In this document: one piece after another, positions 53,654-62,876 of the stretch
Position numbering within the stretch: position 1 is the stretch's first letter
Layout: each line of letters begins with the position of its first letter
Assembly: GCF_014640115.1 (NCBI RefSeq)
Contig: NZ_BMGI01000001.1
Coordinates: 890,501-954,500 of the forward strand
From: Sinisalibacter lacisalsi
GTDB lineage: Bacteria; Pseudomonadota; Alphaproteobacteria; Rhodobacterales; Rhodobacteraceae
DNA length: 64,000 nt
Reading direction: 5' to 3'
Notes under the pieces: model-generated
Seen by the model: the letters and a program-made list of their open reading frames with translations, nothing else
The model's database searches: none
What the model was told of the DNA's origin: nothing
Program-made: the position numbers and the translations under genes

Positions 53654-55470
53654 TGGACTCGAAATACCGCCCGCATTCCACGAGGCTGGAAGAGCGCCCC
53701 GATGGCAGCCTGATCTACACCTCCGGCTACGAGTTGAGCCCTGTCGCCAATACCACCGGCGACTGGCTGCACAAATGGGCCGCCGAGGCGCCGCTGCGCA
53801 CCTTCCTCGCCGAGCGCTACGGCGCCGGCTGGCACGAGGTCAGCTATGGCCAGGCGCTGGAACAGGTGCGCGCCATCGGCCAGGCGCTGGTGGCGCGCGG
53901 GCTCAACGCGCACACGCCGATCCTCGTGATGTCGGGCAACGGGGTCGACCACGGACTGCTCGCGCTCGCCGGGCAATACGTGGGCGTGCCGGTGGTGCCG
54001 GTGGCCGAGCAATATTCGCTGATCCACGGCGCCCACGGCCGGTTGCGCCACGCCATCGAGCTGGTTCAGCCGAAGATGGCGTTCGTTGTCGATGCCGATC
54101 ACTACGGCGAGGCGCTGGCGCTCGACGCGCTGGAGGGGATCGAGATCGTCGCTTCGCGCCCCGGGTCTCACGCCGGGGTTACCCCGTTCGCCACGCTCCT
54201 GAAGGGCGATCCCACCGTGGATGTCGACGCCGCCCACGCGGCGGTCGGCCCCGACAGCGTGGTGAAGATCCTGCTCACCTCCGGCTCCACCTCCGCGCCC
54301 AAGGGCGTGCCGACGACGCACCGGATGATGTGCGCCAACCAGGCGCAACTTCGCGACGCGCTGCCCTTCCTCGGTGCCCGCCCGCCGGTGATCGTCGACT
54401 GGCTGCCGTGGAACCACGTGTTTGGCGGCTCGCACAACTTCAACATGATCCTCGCCAACGGCGGCACGCTCTACATCGACGATGGCAAGCCGGTGCCGGC
54501 GCTGATCGGGCGTACGATCGAGAACCTCTCGATGGTGCCGTCCACGATCAGCTTCAACGTGCCCGTGGGCTTCGCCGGGGTGCTGAAGGCGCTCGAACAG
54601 GATGCCGACCTGCGCCGCACGTTCTTCTCCGAACTCGACATGATCTTCTACGCCGGGGCGTCGCTGCCGCAGGACGTCTGGGCCGGATACGAGCGGCTCG
54701 CGCGCGCCGAGCGCGGCGAGATTCCCCTCATCACCTCGTCCTGGGGCCTCACCGAAACCGCCCCCGCGGCGATCATCCAGCATGAGCCGCCCGACCGCTC
54801 CGGCATCGTCGGCGTGCCGATGACCGGGGTGGAGGTGAAACTCCTGCCCGACGAAACCGAACCCGAGCGCTTCGAGGTGCGGGTGAAGGGGGCCAACATC
54901 TTCACCGGCTATCTCGACAACCGGGAGAAAACCGCCGAGGCCTTCGACGACGAGGGCTTCTTCCGCACCGGCGACGCGATGCGCTGGGTGGTGCCGGGCA
55001 AGCCGAACATGGGCCTGAAGTTCGATGGCCGGATCTCGGAAGATTTCAAGCTGCTCACCGGCACCTGGGTGCGCGCGGCGCAGCTCCGGCTCGACATGCT
55101 CGCCTGCATCGGTGCGCTGGCGCAGGATATCGTGGTGACGGGGGCCGACCGCAACGAGATCGGAATCCTGATATTCCCGAACGCGGGCGAGCTTGAGCGG
55201 GAGGGCTTCAAGCCGGAATCCGACAAGGGCGCCTTGATCGACAAGTTGCTCGCGAGCGAGATCCATCGCCGTCTCGCCGAACGCGCCCGCGAGGTTTCGG
55301 GGTCGTCCACCCGCGTGGCCCGCGCCCTCGTGCTCGCCGATCCGCCCGACATGGGCGCGGGCGAGATGACCGCCAAGGGCAACCTGAACTATCGCCGCGT
55401 GCTCGACCACCGCAAGGATCTGCTCGACCGTCTCTACGACGATGCCGATCCGGCCACGATCACGCTCTGA
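53653..55470 (+). CDS. fcs: Feruloyl-CoA synthase
   Basis: A 605-residue ANL-family ligase that activates ferulate or p-coumarate to the CoA ester with ATP. The P-loop LLTSGSTSAPKGVPTTH, the adenylation motif SSWGLTETAPAA and the hinge FRTGDAMRWV are present, along with WLPWNHVFGGSHNFNMILAN, typical of feruloyl-CoA synthases. The C-terminal catalytic Lys lies in MTAKGNLNYRR. Length agrees with the family. It starts one base inside the MarR stop codon. Specificity between ferulate, p-coumarate and caffeate is not readable. Confidence 0.9.
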   Translation: MDSKYRPHSTRLEERPDGSLIYTSGYELSPVANTTGDWLHKWAAEAPLRTFLAERYGAGWHEVSYGQALEQVRAIGQALVARGLNAHTPILVMSGNGVDHGLLALAGQYVGVPVVPVAEQYSLIHGAHGRLRHAIELVQPKMAFVVDADHYGEALALDALEGIEIVASRPGSHAGVTPFATLLKGDPTVDVDAAHAAVGPDSVVKILLTSGSTSAPKGVPTTHRMMCANQAQLRDALPFLGARPPVIVDWLPWNHVFGGSHNFNMILANGGTLYIDDGKPVPALIGRTIENLSMVPSTISFNVPVGFAGVLKALEQDADLRRTFFSELDMIFYAGASLPQDVWAGYERLARAERGEIPLITSSWGLTETAPAAIIQHEPPDRSGIVGVPMTGVEVKLLPDETEPERFEVRVKGANIFTGYLDNREKTAEAFDDEGFFRTGDAMRWVVPGKPNMGLKFDGRISEDFKLLTGTWVRAAQLRLDMLACIGALAQDIVVTGADRNEIGILIFPNAGELEREGFKPESDKGALIDKLLASEIHRRLAERAREVSGSSTRVARALVLADPPDMGAGEMTAKGNLNYRRVLDHRKDLLDRLYDDADPATITL

Positions 55471-55479
55471 GGAGATCCC

Positions 55480-56673
55480 ATGCCCGGTTTCATTCCCTAC
55501 GGGGCCTATTGGTCCACGCCCTTCGTGCGCTGGCAGGGCGCCTTCGCGCATCTCAATTCGATCGAGTTCGCCGCCCATGTGACCAGGGCGGCGATGGCCG
55601 AGCGCGGCATCTCGCCCGACCAGCTCGATCACTGCGCCTATGGCCTCACCGTGATCCAGCCCGGCGCCTTCTACGCCACGCCGTGGTTCACCGCGATGAT
55701 CGGCGCCGAGGCCCTGCCGGGGCCGACCATGAACCAGGCCTGCGCCACCGGCCCGCGCCTGCTCTCGTCGGTGCTGGGTGAGATCGCGCAAGGCAACGCC
55801 GGCACCGCGTTGATCGCCTCGGGCGATCGCACCTCGAACGGCGCGCATGTCTACTATCCCGCCCCGGCGGGGCCGGGCGGCACCGGGCAGGCGGAAGACT
55901 GGGTGCTGGGCAGTTTCAACCACGATCCCTGGGCGAAGGGCGCGATGGTCGACACCGCCGAGAACGTGGCGCGCCGCGAGGGGATCGGCACAGAGGAACA
56001 GCACGAGGTCGTGCTGCACCGCCACGCGCAATACCGGGACGCGCTGGCCGATGATCGCGCCTTCCAGCGCCGCTACATGGCCGCCAGTTTCGACGTGCCC
56101 GACGCGCGTTTTCGCAAGAATGTGGCCAGCATCGAGGGCGACCAGGGCGTGCATCCGGTCGACCCGGAAAAGATGGCCCGCCTCGCCCCGGTGCGCGAGG
56201 GTGGCAGCGTCACCTTCGCGGGCCAGACCCACCCCGCCGACGGCAACGCCGGCATGATCGTCACCGACAGCGCCGCGCGCGCCGCCGAGATCGCGGGCGG
56301 CGGCCCCACCATCGAGGTGCTCGCCGTGGCGCAGGCGCGCGAAGACAAGGGCTTCATGCCCGCCGCGCCGATCCTCGCCACGCGCCGCGTTCTGGAGCGC
56401 GCCGGGCTTTCCATATCCGATGTCACCACGATCAAGTCGCACAACCCCTTCGCGGTGAACGACATCGCCTTTGCCCGCGCCTTCGGCCTCGATTGGCGCG
56501 CCATGAACAACTTTGGCTCCTCCCTCGTCTGGGGGCATCCGCAAGGCCCCACCGGCCTGCGCGGCATGATCGAGATGATCGAGGAGCTGGAAATCCGTGG
56601 CGGCGGCATCGGCCTGTTCCAGGGCTGCGCTGCCGGCGATTCCGCCATGGCCGTATTGATGAGGGTATCATGA
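55480..56673 (+). CDS. Thiolase-family acyl-CoA acetyltransferase
   Basis: A 397-residue thiolase. The nucleophile is Cys88 in NQACATGPRLL; the C-terminal active-site motifs are SHNPFAVNDIAFARAFG (His), WGHPQGPTGLRGMIE (the GHP-type His) and LFQGCAAGDSAMA (second Cys). It would cleave a 3-oxoacyl-CoA with CoA or act in reverse. In this operon a 3-oxo-hydroxyphenylpropionyl-CoA is a plausible substrate. It overlaps the amidohydrolase start by four bases; having both a thiolase and a CouO-like enzyme would be redundant unless they act on different esters. Confidence 0.87.
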   Translation: MPGFIPYGAYWSTPFVRWQGAFAHLNSIEFAAHVTRAAMAERGISPDQLDHCAYGLTVIQPGAFYATPWFTAMIGAEALPGPTMNQACATGPRLLSSVLGEIAQGNAGTALIASGDRTSNGAHVYYPAPAGPGGTGQAEDWVLGSFNHDPWAKGAMVDTAENVARREGIGTEEQHEVVLHRHAQYRDALADDRAFQRRYMAASFDVPDARFRKNVASIEGDQGVHPVDPEKMARLAPVREGGSVTFAGQTHPADGNAGMIVTDSAARAAEIAGGGPTIEVLAVAQAREDKGFMPAAPILATRRVLERAGLSISDVTTIKSHNPFAVNDIAFARAFGLDWRAMNNFGSSLVWGHPQGPTGLRGMIEMIEELEIRGGGIGLFQGCAAGDSAMAVLMRVS

Positions 56674-57545
56674 TCGACCTCGACAAGATCCGCGCGATCG
56701 ACATTCACACCCATGCCGAGGAGCCTTGCGGCTGCCATACGGACGATGGCTATGACGAGCTGCAAAGCACCATGGCCAAGTATTTCGGGGCGCCCTGGGA
56801 ACACCCGCCCACCGTGCAGGAAACCGCCGCGCATTACCGCGCGCAGAACATCGCGGCGGTGATCTTCCCGGTCGATGCCGAGCGCGAAACCGGCTACCGG
56901 CGCTATTCCAACGACGAGGTCGCCGAGCTCGTCGCCGAGAATTCCGACGTGCTCATCCAGTTCGCCTCGATCGACCCGTGGAAGGGCAAGATGGCCGTGC
57001 GAGAGGCTCGCCGCCTGATCCGCGACTACAAGGTGAAGGGCTTCAAGTTCCACCCCACCTACCAGGGCTTCTATCCCAACGACCGCATGGCCTACCCTTT
57101 CTACGAGGTGCTTGAGGAGGAGGGCTGCATCGCGCTGTTCCACACCGGGCAGACCGGCGTCGGTTCGGGCATGCCCGGCGGCAACTCGATGCGGCTCAAG
57201 TATTCCAACCCGATGTATCTCGATGACGTGGCGGTGGACTTTCCGGACCTCAAGATCATCGCCGCCCACCCCTCCTTCCCCTGGCAGGAGGAGGCGCTGA
57301 GCGTGGCCCAGCACAAGCCCAACGTCTACATCGACCTCTCGGGCTGGAGCCCGAAATACTTCCCGCCGATCCTCGTGAAATATGCCAACTCGATCCTGAA
57401 AAAGAAGGTGCTCTTCGGCTCCGACTGGCCAATGATCAGCCCCGAAAAATGGCTTGCCGCCTTCGAGGGGATCGACATCAAGGACGAGTTGCGCCCCGAC
57501 ATTCTCAAGAACAACGCCGCCCGCCTGCTCGGGCTGATGGACTGA
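56670..57545 (+). CDS. Amidohydrolase-superfamily protein, CouO-like
   Basis: A 291-residue TIM-barrel hydrolase of the amidohydrolase-2 group. The metal ligands are His13 and His15 in DIHTHAEE, the later His in LFHTGQTG and IIAAHPSFPWQ, and Asp252 in LFGSDWPM. In Rhodococcus, CouO is an amidohydrolase in the same kind of cluster that cleaves the beta-keto acyl-CoA during hydroxycinnamate breakdown, with Asp257 as the essential metal ligand. The start lies in the thiolase stop codon (ATGA), and only one base separates its stop from the next ATG. A decarboxylase role is an alternative. Confidence 0.82.
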   Translation: MIDLDKIRAIDIHTHAEEPCGCHTDDGYDELQSTMAKYFGAPWEHPPTVQETAAHYRAQNIAAVIFPVDAERETGYRRYSNDEVAELVAENSDVLIQFASIDPWKGKMAVREARRLIRDYKVKGFKFHPTYQGFYPNDRMAYPFYEVLEEEGCIALFHTGQTGVGSGMPGGNSMRLKYSNPMYLDDVAVDFPDLKIIAAHPSFPWQEEALSVAQHKPNVYIDLSGWSPKYFPPILVKYANSILKKKVLFGSDWPMISPEKWLAAFEGIDIKDELRPDILKNNAARLLGLMD

Positions 57546-57546
57546 C

Positions 57547-59142
57547 ATGAAACCCTTCTCCGCCCCCATCGACGATATCCTGTTTACGCTCAACCACGTG
57601 GCCGGCGCGCCCCGGCTTGCCGGTTACGATGCCGAACTCGCGGGCGAGATCGCCGCCCATTTCGCCGCTTTCGCCGAAGGGGTGATCGCGCCCATCGACG
57701 AGGCGGGCGATCGCGAAGGCGCCAAGCTGGTGGAGGGTCGCGTGCGCCTGCCCGAAGGCTACAAGGCGGCCTACGACGCCTTCGTCGAACAGGGCTGGAC
57801 GAGCCTCACCGCGCCGGAAGACCATGGCGGGCAGGGGCTCGGCGGCGTGATCGGGGCGATCGTCTCCGAGATCGAAACCGGGGCCTCCCAGGCCTTCAAC
57901 ATGCTGGTCAACCTCGTGCCCGGCTCGATCCGCACGATCATGGCCTTCGGCAGCGACGATCAGAAAGCGCGCTTCATCCCGCCGATGTCCGAGGGGCGCT
58001 GGCTCGGCACCATGTGCCTGACCGAACCGGGCGCGGGCTCCGATCTCGGCCGGGTGCGCACCCGGGCGGAACAGGCGGGCGATCACTGGAGCATCACCGG
58101 TGAGAAGATCTTCATCTCCGGCGGCGACCAGGACATCTCGGAAGGCATTTTCCACCTCGTGCTCGCCCGCACCGGCGCGGCGGAAGAGGGCGTGAAAGGG
58201 TTGTCGCTCTTCGCCTGCCTCTCCGAGCGGGCCGACGGCAGCCGCAACGCCGTGCGCGTCACCCGGATCGAGGAAAAGATGGGGCTGCACGCCCAGCCCA
58301 CCTGCCAGCTTGCCTTCGACGGGGCCGAGGCGGAACTGGTGGGCCGCGAGGGCGAGGGGCTGAAGGCGATGTTCACGCTGATGAACCATGCCCGGATCGA
58401 CGTGGGCCTCCAGGGCGTCGCCCATGCCGCGCGGGCCTACGACATCGCCGCGTCTTACGCCGCCGAGCGGGTGCAGGGCCGGGGGCCGGACGGTGCGCCC
58501 GCGCCGATCGACCGCCATGGCGACGTGGCCCGCATGCTCGCCGAGATCGACGCCGCCGCCCTCGGGGGCCGCGCGATGGCGCACCTCGCCCTCGTCACCA
58601 TGGAGGCCGGCGACGATCCCTGGCTCGTCGAGTTCCTCACCCCGGTGGTGAAGGCGCATTGCTCCGAGGCCGGCATCCGCGCGGCCGAAACCGCGATACA
58701 GGTGCTCGGCGGTTATGGCTACCTCGAGGAATACCGACTGAGCCAAGTTTACCGCGATGCCCGGATCACCACGATCTACGAGGGCGCCAACGGCATCCAT
58801 GCCATGGCGCTCGCCGGGCGCTTGTTGCGGCTCGAGAACGGCGCGGCCTTCGACGCCTTCTCTCGCCTGATCGAGGCCGCCGAGCCAACCCCGGGCCTCT
58901 CGCGCGCCTATGCCGCGTGGCAGGCAGCCCGCGCCCATCTCGAAACCGGGGCCGATCCGGGGCCGGTGGCGATGCCTTTCCTCAGGCTCACCGCCCGGGT
59001 GCTCGAACAGGCGATGTGGGCGCGCATCGCCGCCGCGGCGGATCACCATCCCGATCCCGCCCGCCTGCACCGCGCCGCCGCTCTCGTGGCCCGCCAGGCC
59101 GCCCGCGCCGAAGCCGACCTTGCCGAGATCACCGAAGCCTGA
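57547..59142 (+). CDS. Acyl-CoA dehydrogenase
   Basis: A 531-residue FAD enzyme of the larger acyl-CoA dehydrogenase group. CLTEPGAGSDLGRVRTRA is the first signature, ISGGDQDISE follows, and the catalytic Glu412 is in TTIYEGANGIHAMALAGR. A C-terminal helical extension (about 430-531) is typical of the long-form enzymes. In this operon it may oxidise the side chain of dihydro-hydroxycinnamoyl-CoA, letting saturated phenylpropanoids enter the pathway. It is the last gene, followed two bases after the stop by repeat copy C. Confidence 0.9.
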   Translation: MKPFSAPIDDILFTLNHVAGAPRLAGYDAELAGEIAAHFAAFAEGVIAPIDEAGDREGAKLVEGRVRLPEGYKAAYDAFVEQGWTSLTAPEDHGGQGLGGVIGAIVSEIETGASQAFNMLVNLVPGSIRTIMAFGSDDQKARFIPPMSEGRWLGTMCLTEPGAGSDLGRVRTRAEQAGDHWSITGEKIFISGGDQDISEGIFHLVLARTGAAEEGVKGLSLFACLSERADGSRNAVRVTRIEEKMGLHAQPTCQLAFDGAEAELVGREGEGLKAMFTLMNHARIDVGLQGVAHAARAYDIAASYAAERVQGRGPDGAPAPIDRHGDVARMLAEIDAAALGGRAMAHLALVTMEAGDDPWLVEFLTPVVKAHCSEAGIRAAETAIQVLGGYGYLEEYRLSQVYRDARITTIYEGANGIHAMALAGRLLRLENGAAFDAFSRLIEAAEPTPGLSRAYAAWQAARAHLETGADPGPVAMPFLRLTARVLEQAMWARIAAAADHHPDPARLHRAAALVARQAARAEADLAEITEA

Positions 59143-59144
59143 GC

Positions 59145-59196
59145 CTTCTTGGGTCCGCAAATACCTCGGGGGAGCGCGAGGGGGCAGCGCCCCCTC
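59145..59196 (+). repeat. Intergenic repeat element, copy C
   Basis: CTTCTTGGGTCCGCAAATAC, CTCGGGGG, a short spacer and AGGGGGC-AGC-GCCCCCT form the most compact copy. It lies between the convergent acyl-CoA dehydrogenase and CDF genes, two bases after a stop codon, a position suited to termination. Confidence 0.75.
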
Positions 59197-59230
59197 GCAT
59201 CGGTCGCCCCGGGCGAAGCCGGGGGCGAAA

Positions 59231-60142
59231 TCAACGCCGCGAGGGGTCTTCGGGGTGCGGTGTCACGCCGACGGGGTCCTGGTGGATCATCACGTCACTG
59301 TCGGGATAGGCATACAGGATCGCCCGGCGCAACGCGGCGGCGATGGCGTGGGTTTCGTTCAGGGTCTTCTTCCCGTCGAGTTCGACATGAACGGTGACGA
59401 AAAGCTTCGAGCCCGCCGTGCGGGTCTTGAGATCATGGAACCCCTGCACACCCGGAAAGCCGTCGATCACCGCCTGGACCCCGGTCACCACCTCTTCTGG
59501 CGCGGAACGGTCCATCAACGCGTCCCACGCGCCCTTGAAGATACGCAGCGCGCCCACCGCCAGCATCGCCCCGGCGCCGAGCGCCACCACGCTGTCGATC
59601 TGGTTCAGGCCGAGCGCCGCCGAGGCCCAGAGCGACAGGAGCGCGCCGATGTTGGGCAGGAGATCTCCGAGGTAATGCAGGCTGTCGGCCTTCACCACGC
59701 GCGAGCCGGTGCGCCTTGCCACGTGGCGCTGCCAGAGCACGAGGCCGAGCGTGAGCGCGACGGAGATCGCCATCACCACCATCCCCCGGCTCTGGTTGAG
59801 GAGGGGTTCAGGGGCTTCGGCCAGCAGCCGCGCCACCGCCGCCCAGGCGATCACACCGGCGGAGACGAGGATGAACACCGATTGGGCGAGCGCCGCGAGG
59901 TCTTCGGCGGAGGTGTGGCCATAGGTGTGGTCTTCGTCGGCGGGGCGGGCGGCGTAGGCGATGGCGGCGAGCGCGCCGAGTGACACCATCAGGTCCATCG
60001 CGCTGTCGGCGAGCGAAGCCGCGACCGAGAGCGCATGGGTCTCGCCCAGGGCCCAGAGCTTCAGCCCCACGAGCACGGCGGCAACGGTGACCGAGGCGAC
60101 CCCGGCGGAGAGATTCATCGTGGTGTTCTCGCGCATCCGCAT
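59231..60142 (-). CDS. Cation diffusion facilitator (metal efflux) protein
   Basis: A 303-residue inner-membrane metal/proton antiporter with six helices and a C-terminal cytoplasmic domain. The zinc-site signatures are SLADSAMDLMVSLGAL (helix two) and KADSLHYLGDLLPNIG (helix five, with DxxxD-type ligands), and DHTYGHTSAEDLAALAQS follows helix two. The C-terminal domain includes VQGFHDLKTRTAGSKLFVTV. It resembles FieF-like members that export iron or zinc. Two ATG codons (60142 and 60136) are possible; GGAG fits the first. It converges on the acyl-CoA dehydrogenase gene. Confidence 0.92.
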   Translation of the reverse strand: MRMRENTTMNLSAGVASVTVAAVLVGLKLWALGETHALSVAASLADSAMDLMVSLGALAAIAYAARPADEDHTYGHTSAEDLAALAQSVFILVSAGVIAWAAVARLLAEAPEPLLNQSRGMVVMAISVALTLGLVLWQRHVARRTGSRVVKADSLHYLGDLLPNIGALLSLWASAALGLNQIDSVVALGAGAMLAVGALRIFKGAWDALMDRSAPEEVVTGVQAVIDGFPGVQGFHDLKTRTAGSKLFVTVHVELDGKKTLNETHAIAAALRRAILYAYPDSDVMIHQDPVGVTPHPEDPSRR

Positions 60143-60200
60143 CGCTCCGGCTTCGAGGCCGCATCTAGCCCCGTCCGATGTTCAAGGGCAAGTGCCGGAC

Positions 60201-61253
60201 TCAGAGGAAGGTTTTTTCGCGGATCCGCGCCACCGCCCGCGCGGCGAAATTGCTCTTGGCTTCTTCCAGCATGTTGCGATGCAGGAACCAGTAGAAGAAC
60301 TTCTCGTAAGGAAAGCCCTCCATCGCGTCCGGCCCGTAATCGAGCGCGTCGCGCAGGTCGCCCGCCGTCTTCGCCGTGAGCGTGGCGTGACGGTAATCGG
60401 ACTTACCGCAGGTCACCACCGTTTTCTTCTGCATCAACGCCTCGAACCCGGCGCCGGAATTCTGCGTCACCACCACCCGTGCGGCCTCGATCAGGTCATG
60501 CACCGAGGCTTCCGAAACGCGCACGTTCTGGTAATCCTGCGCCACCGCCATCAGGTCGCGCCGGGCCGCCTTCGATTGCCCGGGGTGCAGCTTGACGTAG
60601 ACCAGCTTCGAACGATCGAACTCGGCCGTGGTGCGGATCATCTGCTCGTTGCCGAGATAATGCGCGCGGTTGCGCAAACCCTCGATCTCCTGGGTGAACA
60701 CCACCGCGTGCGCAGGTTCGAGAAAGCCCGGCATCCGCGCCGGCTGCGGCGCTTTCGAGACGTTCTCACGCAGCATCCAGCCGGCGACACCGTTGAAGAA
60801 GTATTCCGCGTGCCCGCGATGCACCCGTTCGGGGCAGAATTGCGAGAGCCGAAGCGAGGAATTCCAGAACACCCCGATCTCGTCGAGATACCAGAACCCG
60901 ACGATGTAACCCTGTTCGACATGCAGCGTATCCGGGCCATAGCCGGGCATGTCGCCCATCATCACGTGGATATGTTCCGTCCCCGGTTCGCGCAGGATTT
61001 CCGCCGGTTTCGATCGCGCCTTTACCAGCCGGGCCTCGACACCCTGATGCGCAAGTTCGCCCACCAGCTTGGGCCAGAACCCGTCCGCCCCGTCGCGGAC
61101 CGGGTCGATCCAGCCCGCGTCGGCGTGGATGACCACCAGCCGCCGCCCGGCCCGGTTCAGGCTCTTCGCCGCGGCCGGGGTGGAAACCTCTTCGATCCCT
61201 AGTCGAAAACCTCGTCCGGCCGCACGCCCCACAAACCTTGCTTCACCATCCAT
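60201..61253 (-). CDS. Capsule-type (KpsS/LipB-like) polysaccharide biosynthesis protein
   Basis: A 350-residue protein similar to capsule-synthesis glycosyltransferases of the KpsC/KpsS group. Recognisable parts are VYVKLHPGQSKAARRDLM, SEASVHDLIEAARVVVTQNS and GFEALMQKKTVVTCGKSDYR, which form the C-terminal nucleotide-sugar lobe of this GT-B-like family. Members build the Kdo linker on lipid-anchored capsule. The start is uncertain: ATG 61253 has GAGGGG eight bases upstream but overlaps the SH3 gene by 55 bases; ATG 61286 is the other option. No other capsule gene is in the window. Confidence 0.75.
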   Translation of the reverse strand: MDGEARFVGRAAGRGFRLGIEEVSTPAAAKSLNRAGRRLVVIHADAGWIDPVRDGADGFWPKLVGELAHQGVEARLVKARSKPAEILREPGTEHIHVMMGDMPGYGPDTLHVEQGYIVGFWYLDEIGVFWNSSLRLSQFCPERVHRGHAEYFFNGVAGWMLRENVSKAPQPARMPGFLEPAHAVVFTQEIEGLRNRAHYLGNEQMIRTTAEFDRSKLVYVKLHPGQSKAARRDLMAVAQDYQNVRVSEASVHDLIEAARVVVTQNSGAGFEALMQKKTVVTCGKSDYRHATLTAKTAGDLRDALDYGPDAMEGFPYEKFFYWFLHRNMLEEAKSNFAARAVARIREKTFL

Positions 61254-61708
61254 CCTTTCAACCCCTCGACACGAACCCTGCACCATTCAAGCGCACATTC
61301 ATCGAACGCGACGATCACTCCGGCCTCGAGCCGTGCGAGGACCGACGACCCGGTATCGGTGCGCGAATAGAGCGGCGCCAGATCGGCCTCCACCAGCCCC
61401 GTCCGGGCACCCGACAAAAGCGCGTAATGCACCCAGCCGCCCATTCCGTCGCGGTCCCGCACCCGGCGCCAGTGGCCGAACTCCCCGATGATCTCGATCG
61501 GCATCCCGCGCCGGGTGAACACCCAGTCGATCCGGTGCGTGAGCGACGGCCCGCGGCGCACGTTGGCTTCGGTCGCCTTGAGCGAAACGAACCGGGGAAG
61601 GGGAAGGTTGGTGACGGGGCCGCGGTCGAGCGCAATCGCCGATCCGGCCAGCGCGAGCGTCATCGCCAATGCGATCGACGCAAGCCGCACCTGTCCCGTG
61701 CTGTTCAT
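61199..61708 (-). CDS. Exported SH3-domain protein
   Basis: A 169-residue secreted protein. A Sec signal peptide (VRLASIALAMTLALAGSAIA) is followed by a bacterial SH3b domain: LPRFVSLKATEANVRRGPS, then IDWVFTRRGMPIEIIGEFGH and WRRVRDRDGMGGWVHYALLS. A second SH3-like half follows (APLYSRTDTGSSVLARLEAG). Such proteins often bind or act on the cell wall. I start at 61708; an upstream ATG at 61768 would add a basic Asn-rich extension. Its 3' end overlaps the capsule-type gene on the same strand, so the two are probably coupled. Confidence 0.87.
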   Translation of the reverse strand: MNSTGQVRLASIALAMTLALAGSAIALDRGPVTNLPLPRFVSLKATEANVRRGPSLTHRIDWVFTRRGMPIEIIGEFGHWRRVRDRDGMGGWVHYALLSGARTGLVEADLAPLYSRTDTGSSVLARLEAGVIVAFDECALEWCRVRVEGLKGWMVKQGLWGVRPDEVFD

Positions 61709-61827
61709 GTCCTGCCCACCTGACGCGTTGTTTTCGTTGTCTTTCGCCTTGCGGCGCTTGTGCCTCATCGCGTTCGCTGCCACCATGCCAGCGGGAGAGG
61801 CACGAGGCAAGATAACGGAGGAGCCGG

Positions 61828-62814
61828 ATGGCCATACAGCGGCTGAGTGTTGTCGTAACGCGACGGTTGCCGGAGCCGGTGGAGGCGCGTCTCGGCGAGT
61901 TGTTCGACGTGACGTTGAACGAGACCGACAGGCCGATGAGCCGCGAGGCTCTGGCCGATGCGATGCGAAGCGCGGATGTTCTGGTGCCTACCCTCACCGA
62001 CCGGATCGACCAGGGTCTGATCGCGCAGGCGGGCGAAAAGCTCAAGCTCATCGCCAATTACGGCGCCGGGGTCGATCACATCGACGTCGCCACCGCGCGC
62101 CAGCGCGGGGTGCTGGTGACCAACACCCCCGGCGTGGTGTCGGATGACACCGCCGACATGACCATGGCACTCGTTCTCGCGATCACCCGCCGCATCCCCG
62201 AAGGGCTCGCGCTGATGCAGGCGGGCGACTGGCAGGGTTGGTCGCCGATGGCGATGCTCGGCGGGCGGATCGCCGGCCGCAAGCTCGGCATCCTCGGAAT
62301 GGGCCGGGTTGGGCAGGCCGTGGCGCGCCGGGCGCGCTGCTTCGGCATGGAGGTGCATTACCACAACCGCCGCCGCCTGCACCCCGACATCGAGGCCGAG
62401 CACGAGGCGACCTTCTGGGACAGCCTCGACCAGATGGTGAGCCGGGTCGATATCCTGTCGATCAATTGTCCGCACACGCCGTCGACCTTCCACCTGATGA
62501 ACGCCCGCCGCCTGAAGCTGATGAAGCCCGACGCGGTGATCGTGAACACCTCGCGCGGCGAGGTGATCGACGAGAACGCGCTCACCCGGATGCTGCGCGC
62601 GGGCGAGATCGCGGGGGCGGGGCTCGACGTGTTCGAGCATGGCACGGACGTGAACCCGCGCCTGCGCGCCCTGCCCAACGTGGTGCTCCTGCCGCACATG
62701 GGCTCGGCCACCCGCGAGGGCCGGATCGAGATGGGTGAGAAGGTGCTCGTCAACGTCAAGACTTTCGCCGACGGTCACCGCCCGCCCGATCTGGTCGTGC
62801 CGGCGATGCTCTGA
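61828..62814 (+). CDS. D-2-hydroxyacid dehydrogenase (glyoxylate/hydroxypyruvate reductase-like)
   Basis: A 328-residue NAD(P)-dependent enzyme. The Rossmann motif GRKLGILGMGRVGQAVARRA is followed by YHNRRRLHP, where Arg residues suggest NADPH use. The catalytic triad is visible: Arg in NTSRGEVIDENAL, Glu in AGLDVFEHGTDV and His in VLLPHMGSATREGR. ANYGAGVDHIDVATARQRGV is the substrate-side pattern of glyoxylate reductases (GhrB-like). Glyoxylate and hydroxypyruvate are the likely substrates. It is a single-gene unit divergent from the SH3 gene. Confidence 0.9.
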   Translation: MAIQRLSVVVTRRLPEPVEARLGELFDVTLNETDRPMSREALADAMRSADVLVPTLTDRIDQGLIAQAGEKLKLIANYGAGVDHIDVATARQRGVLVTNTPGVVSDDTADMTMALVLAITRRIPEGLALMQAGDWQGWSPMAMLGGRIAGRKLGILGMGRVGQAVARRARCFGMEVHYHNRRRLHPDIEAEHEATFWDSLDQMVSRVDILSINCPHTPSTFHLMNARRLKLMKPDAVIVNTSRGEVIDENALTRMLRAGEIAGAGLDVFEHGTDVNPRLRALPNVVLLPHMGSATREGRIEMGEKVLVNVKTFADGHRPPDLVVPAML

Positions 62815-62876
62815 GACCTCTGCATTTGCTTTCGTGCGCCCCCCCGGGCAAGATGTCGCAGGGAGGACAGAAGGGC

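Noticed and set aside
53488-56544. A long open frame on the minus strand (about 1018 codons) opposite the MarR, feruloyl-CoA synthase and thiolase genes.
   Set aside because: It mirrors three well-supported genes, has low-complexity Arg/His/Gly-rich translation and no motif; such frames are common in high-GC DNA.
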